8,942 bases of DNA from Clostridium sp. (lineage in GTDB: Bacteria > Bacillota > Clostridia > Clostridiales > Clostridiaceae): the NCBI GenBank assembly GCA_012511315.1, contig JAAZGI010000145.1:1-8942 (forward strand), given 5' to 3'. Shown piece by piece: positions 6,807 to 8,942 of this stretch (positions within the stretch are counted from its first letter, which is position 1; each line of letters opens with the position of its first letter). A program made the translations under genes and the position numbers. Below the pieces are notes generated by a model. The model was not told where the DNA came from, did no database searches, and worked only from the letters and a program-made list of their open reading frames with translations.

Positions 6807-6992
6807 CTATAAATAAAGAAACTAAGAAATCAACTCAAAGAAACTTCTGCTTGAATCATTCTAGCAAAGGAAAACTCTTGAGCTGCTACATCAAAAAGTC
6901 TGGTTTCAAGGAATACAAAATCAGATGTTTAAAATTTAAATCATAAGAACACCTACCATTTAAATTAATACAAATTTTGGAGGAACAATTAA

Positions 6993-8690
6993 ATGAAATT
7001 TAAGGACATGAAGTATGAACGACCCGATTTCGACCAACTATTTAGTGACATGAAGGATGATTTAAAAAAGCTTGAAGGTGCAGCCTCCGCTGACGAATTC
7101 TTCAAAGTTTTTGAACAAATGGATGAAGAGATTGGCCATTTTTATACCATGGTAACCCTGTGCCAGATTCGTCACACCATCAATACAGCAGATGAATTTT
7201 ATAAAACAGAACAAGATATCATGGATGAAGCCCTGCCTCGCTTTGAGGAAATTAGCACCGACACAGCAAAGATTACTTTAAATTCGAAATTCCGTGAAGA
7301 CATTGAAAAACGCTACGGCAAACATCTTTTAGAGAAGTTTGAAATTCAACTTAAAACTTTTAAGCCGGAAATCGTTGAAGACTTAATTGAAGAAAATAAA
7401 TTGGCCTCTGAATATCAGAAATTAACAGCTTCCGCTAAAATCATGTTTGAGGGGGAGGAACGCAATCTTTCTGGATTAATTCCTTTCATGGAATCCATGG
7501 ATCGTGATATGCGAAAACGAGCCAATGACACTTCTTGGACTTGGTTTGAAGAAAACTCAGAAAAGCTGGATCAAATTTTTGATAACTTAGTAAAAGTTCG
7601 GACTCGTATCGGTAAAAAGCTTGGTCACGACAACTTTATTCCCGTAGCTTACGCTAGAATGGGACGTACCGATTGGAATCAAGAAGATGCCAAAGTGTAC
7701 CGTAAACAAATTGCAGAATCCGTTGTTCCACTAACACAAAAACTATACAAGCAGCAATCGGAACGCATTGGTATCGAGGAAATGAAGAACTATGATTATA
7801 ACTTAAAGTTCTTAACGGGAAATCCTACGCCAAAAGGTGATGAGGACTATCTAGTTAAAGCAGCTTCAACCATGTATGCTGACCTGTCACCAGAAACCGA
7901 TGAATTCTTTACCACCATGAAAACCCAAGAACTAATGGATTTAACCACTAAGAAAGGAAAAGCCAACGGTGGTTATATGACCTTCTTACCTGAATATAAA
8001 GTTCCTTTTATTTTCTCTAACTTTAATGGTACTTCAGGTGATGTCGATGTCTTAACCCATGAAGCTGGTCATGCCTTCCAAGGTTGGTTAGTACGTGATG
8101 CTAAGCCCCTCGTTCTGAATGATTATACATCTGAAGTGGCTGAGATCCACTCCATGAGTATGGAGTTCTTCACCCATCCCTGGATGGAAAAGTTCTTTAA
8201 AGAAGATACTGAAAAATACTACTATGCCCACGTAGCCGATACTCTTCAGTTCCTTCCCTATGGCGCATCCATCGATGAGTTACAAGAATGGATTTATTCA
8301 AATCCAGACGCAACTCCCGATGAGCGCAAGGCTAAGTACCGTGAGATTGAGAAGAAATACATGCCTCACTTAGATTACGATGGCAACGAATTCCTTGAAA
8401 AAGGTGGCCGTTGGCAAAAACAGCTCCATGTTTACCTGTATCCTTTCTACTACCTTGATTACACATTGGCTCAAGTTTGCGCTCATCAGTACTTTAACTG
8501 GAGCCGTAAAGATGAAAAAGCTGCTTGGGAATCATACTTGGATCTTTGCCGTCACTCCGGTAGAAAACCTTTCACTCAGCTTGTTCCTGATGCTGGCTTG
8601 AAAAATCCTTTTAAACCAGGCACCATTGCTCAAATCACACCAGAACTTGAGGAGTATCTTGACGGGTTAGATTATTCAAAAATAAAATAG
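6993..8690 (+). CDS. M3-family zinc oligoendopeptidase (PepF-like)
   Basis: This cytosolic metallopeptidase cleaves short peptides and probably recycles peptides from protein turnover or uptake. The 565-residue length is usual for bacterial M3 oligoendopeptidases. The zinc site is complete: HEAGH at 356-360 (ligands H356 and H360, general base E357) and the third ligand E384 in SEVAEIHSMSMEF (380-392). The C-terminal half has the expected aromatic substrate-cleft region YLYPFYYLDYTLAQ (481-494). The N-terminal region (about 1-200) is the charged all-helical cap of the family. There is no signal peptide or membrane segment. TTGGAGGAA (6977-6985) gives a strong ribosome site, its GGAGGA core eight bases before the ATG. 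The gene ends 50 bases before a strong terminator. The neighbours give no substrate hint. Close alternatives are other M3 subgroups, since thimet oligopeptidases are longer. Confidence 0.95.
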   Translation: MKFKDMKYERPDFDQLFSDMKDDLKKLEGAASADEFFKVFEQMDEEIGHFYTMVTLCQIRHTINTADEFYKTEQDIMDEALPRFEEISTDTAKITLNSKFREDIEKRYGKHLLEKFEIQLKTFKPEIVEDLIEENKLASEYQKLTASAKIMFEGEERNLSGLIPFMESMDRDMRKRANDTSWTWFEENSEKLDQIFDNLVKVRTRIGKKLGHDNFIPVAYARMGRTDWNQEDAKVYRKQIAESVVPLTQKLYKQQSERIGIEEMKNYDYNLKFLTGNPTPKGDEDYLVKAASTMYADLSPETDEFFTTMKTQELMDLTTKKGKANGGYMTFLPEYKVPFIFSNFNGTSGDVDVLTHEAGHAFQGWLVRDAKPLVLNDYTSEVAEIHSMSMEFFTHPWMEKFFKEDTEKYYYAHVADTLQFLPYGASIDELQEWIYSNPDATPDERKAKYREIEKKYMPHLDYDGNEFLEKGGRWQKQLHVYLYPFYYLDYTLAQVCAHQYFNWSRKDEKAAWESYLDLCRHSGRKPFTQLVPDAGLKNPFKPGTIAQITPELEEYLDGLDYSKIK

Positions 8691-8740
8691 TAGGGCTTCC
8701 TTCTAACCAATCGATTGAAGCATAAACCTTTTAAAAGGAT

Positions 8741-8781
8741 AAAGCCAGAGGTTGATTCACTGTGAATCAACCTCTGGCTTT
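8741..8781. terminator. Strong bidirectional terminator between convergent genes
   Basis: Two perfect 19-base arms (8741-8759 and 8763-8781), starting AAAGCCAGAGG and ending CCTCTGGCTTT, enclose a CTG loop. On the plus strand the arm ends in TTT and is followed by CTGTTATTCGATTTT. On the minus strand it is followed by ATCCTTTT. It sits between the plus-strand peptidase gene and the minus-strand gene ending at 8818, so it can stop transcripts from both sides. Confidence 0.9.
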
Positions 8782-8817
8782 CTGTTATTCGATTTTAACT
8801 TTTAATCAGCTAAGGAG

Positions 8818-8942
8818 TTAATACTCCTCGTCCCTAGGGAAGTCTTTTAACAATTGATCCGTTTTTTCCTTGAGTTCCAAAAGCGCTAAGGCACTTTTCT
8901 TTTCTTTTTCAGATTTTCTAAGCTGCCTCTTAAGCTCTTGAA
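8818..8942 (-). CDS. C-terminal end of an unidentified convergent gene (partial)
   Basis: On the minus strand a frame is open from the window edge (complete codons from 8940) to the TAA at 8820-8818 and gives 40 residues. They begin QELKRQLRKSEKEKK and end KDFPRDEEY. The other two frames of that strand hit stops quickly. The peptide is very rich in Lys, Glu and Leu with heptad-like spacing (LKRQLRKSE, ALALLELKEKTDQLL), so it is probably a helical or coiled-coil tail. The gene starts outside the window and its product cannot be named. Support comes from the open frame, the protein-like composition and the position of a bidirectional terminator just beyond its stop. It could still be a chance frame, since only 40 codons are visible. 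Confidence 0.6.
   Translation of the reverse strand, partial: QELKRQLRKSEKEKKSALALLELKEKTDQLLKDFPRDEEY

Noticed and set aside
6933..6966. Inverted arms AATTTAAAT and ATTTAAATT with a 16-base gap upstream of the peptidase gene.
   Set aside because: The arms are pure A/T and low complexity, lie in very AT-rich DNA and do not overlap a recognisable promoter; chance is a sufficient explanation.
598..8690. The possibility that catalase, ABC transporter, UDPGP enzyme and peptidase form one novel system such as a defence or natural-product cluster.
   Set aside because: Terminators follow the GNAT, catalase and peptidase genes, gaps of 200-315 bases separate the units, and the families are housekeeping types with no shared substrate. 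Only the three ABC genes are tightly linked.
8814..8840. Small palindromes GGAGT-TAAT-ACTCC (8814-8827) and TCCCTAGGGA (8831-8840) at the end of the minus-strand gene.
   Set aside because: They lie in or over the coding end, lack a T tract, and the strong hairpin at 8741-8781 already explains termination.

Overview
The window looks like a chromosomal segment of a low-GC Gram-positive bacterium (Firmicutes, probably a Clostridia/Peptococcaceae-type lineage). This rests on AT-rich intergenic DNA, strong AGGAGG-type ribosome sites before almost every gene, a TTG start, hairpin-plus-T-tract terminators, and the gene families present. The genus cannot be fixed from the sequence.

Layout, left to right: (1) the 3' end of a GNAT acetyltransferase with its own terminator (1-380). 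(2) A monofunctional haem catalase (598-2358) with an unusual Met/Asn/Lys-rich N-terminal extension carrying a 30-bp tandem duplication. It stands alone between two terminators and has a palindrome over its probable -10 box. (3) A tight three-gene operon for an ABC-2-type transporter: one ATPase and two paralogous six-helix permeases (2645-5105). (4) A gene-free stretch of about 315 bp with a weak terminator, a promoter and two inverted repeats. (5) A UDPGP-family nucleotidyltransferase whose motifs are those of the eukaryotic UDP-N-acetylhexosamine pyrophosphorylase (UAP1/AGX) type (5421-6794). (6) An M3-family oligoendopeptidase (6993-8690). (7) A strong, apparently bidirectional terminator (8741-8781), then the C-terminal end of a convergent minus-strand gene encoding a charged, helix-prone tail (8818-8942).

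The genes do not form one pathway. Catalase handles peroxide, the ABC operon exports or remodels an unknown substrate, the UDPGP enzyme makes a nucleotide sugar, and the peptidase trims peptides in the cytosol. Only the three ABC genes are clearly one functional unit. I found no phage, IS element, CRISPR array, tRNA or rRNA. I see no convincing evidence of a previously undescribed multi-gene system; the points worth a second look are local (catalase extension, operator-like palindromes, UAP1-like enzyme, truncated convergent gene).
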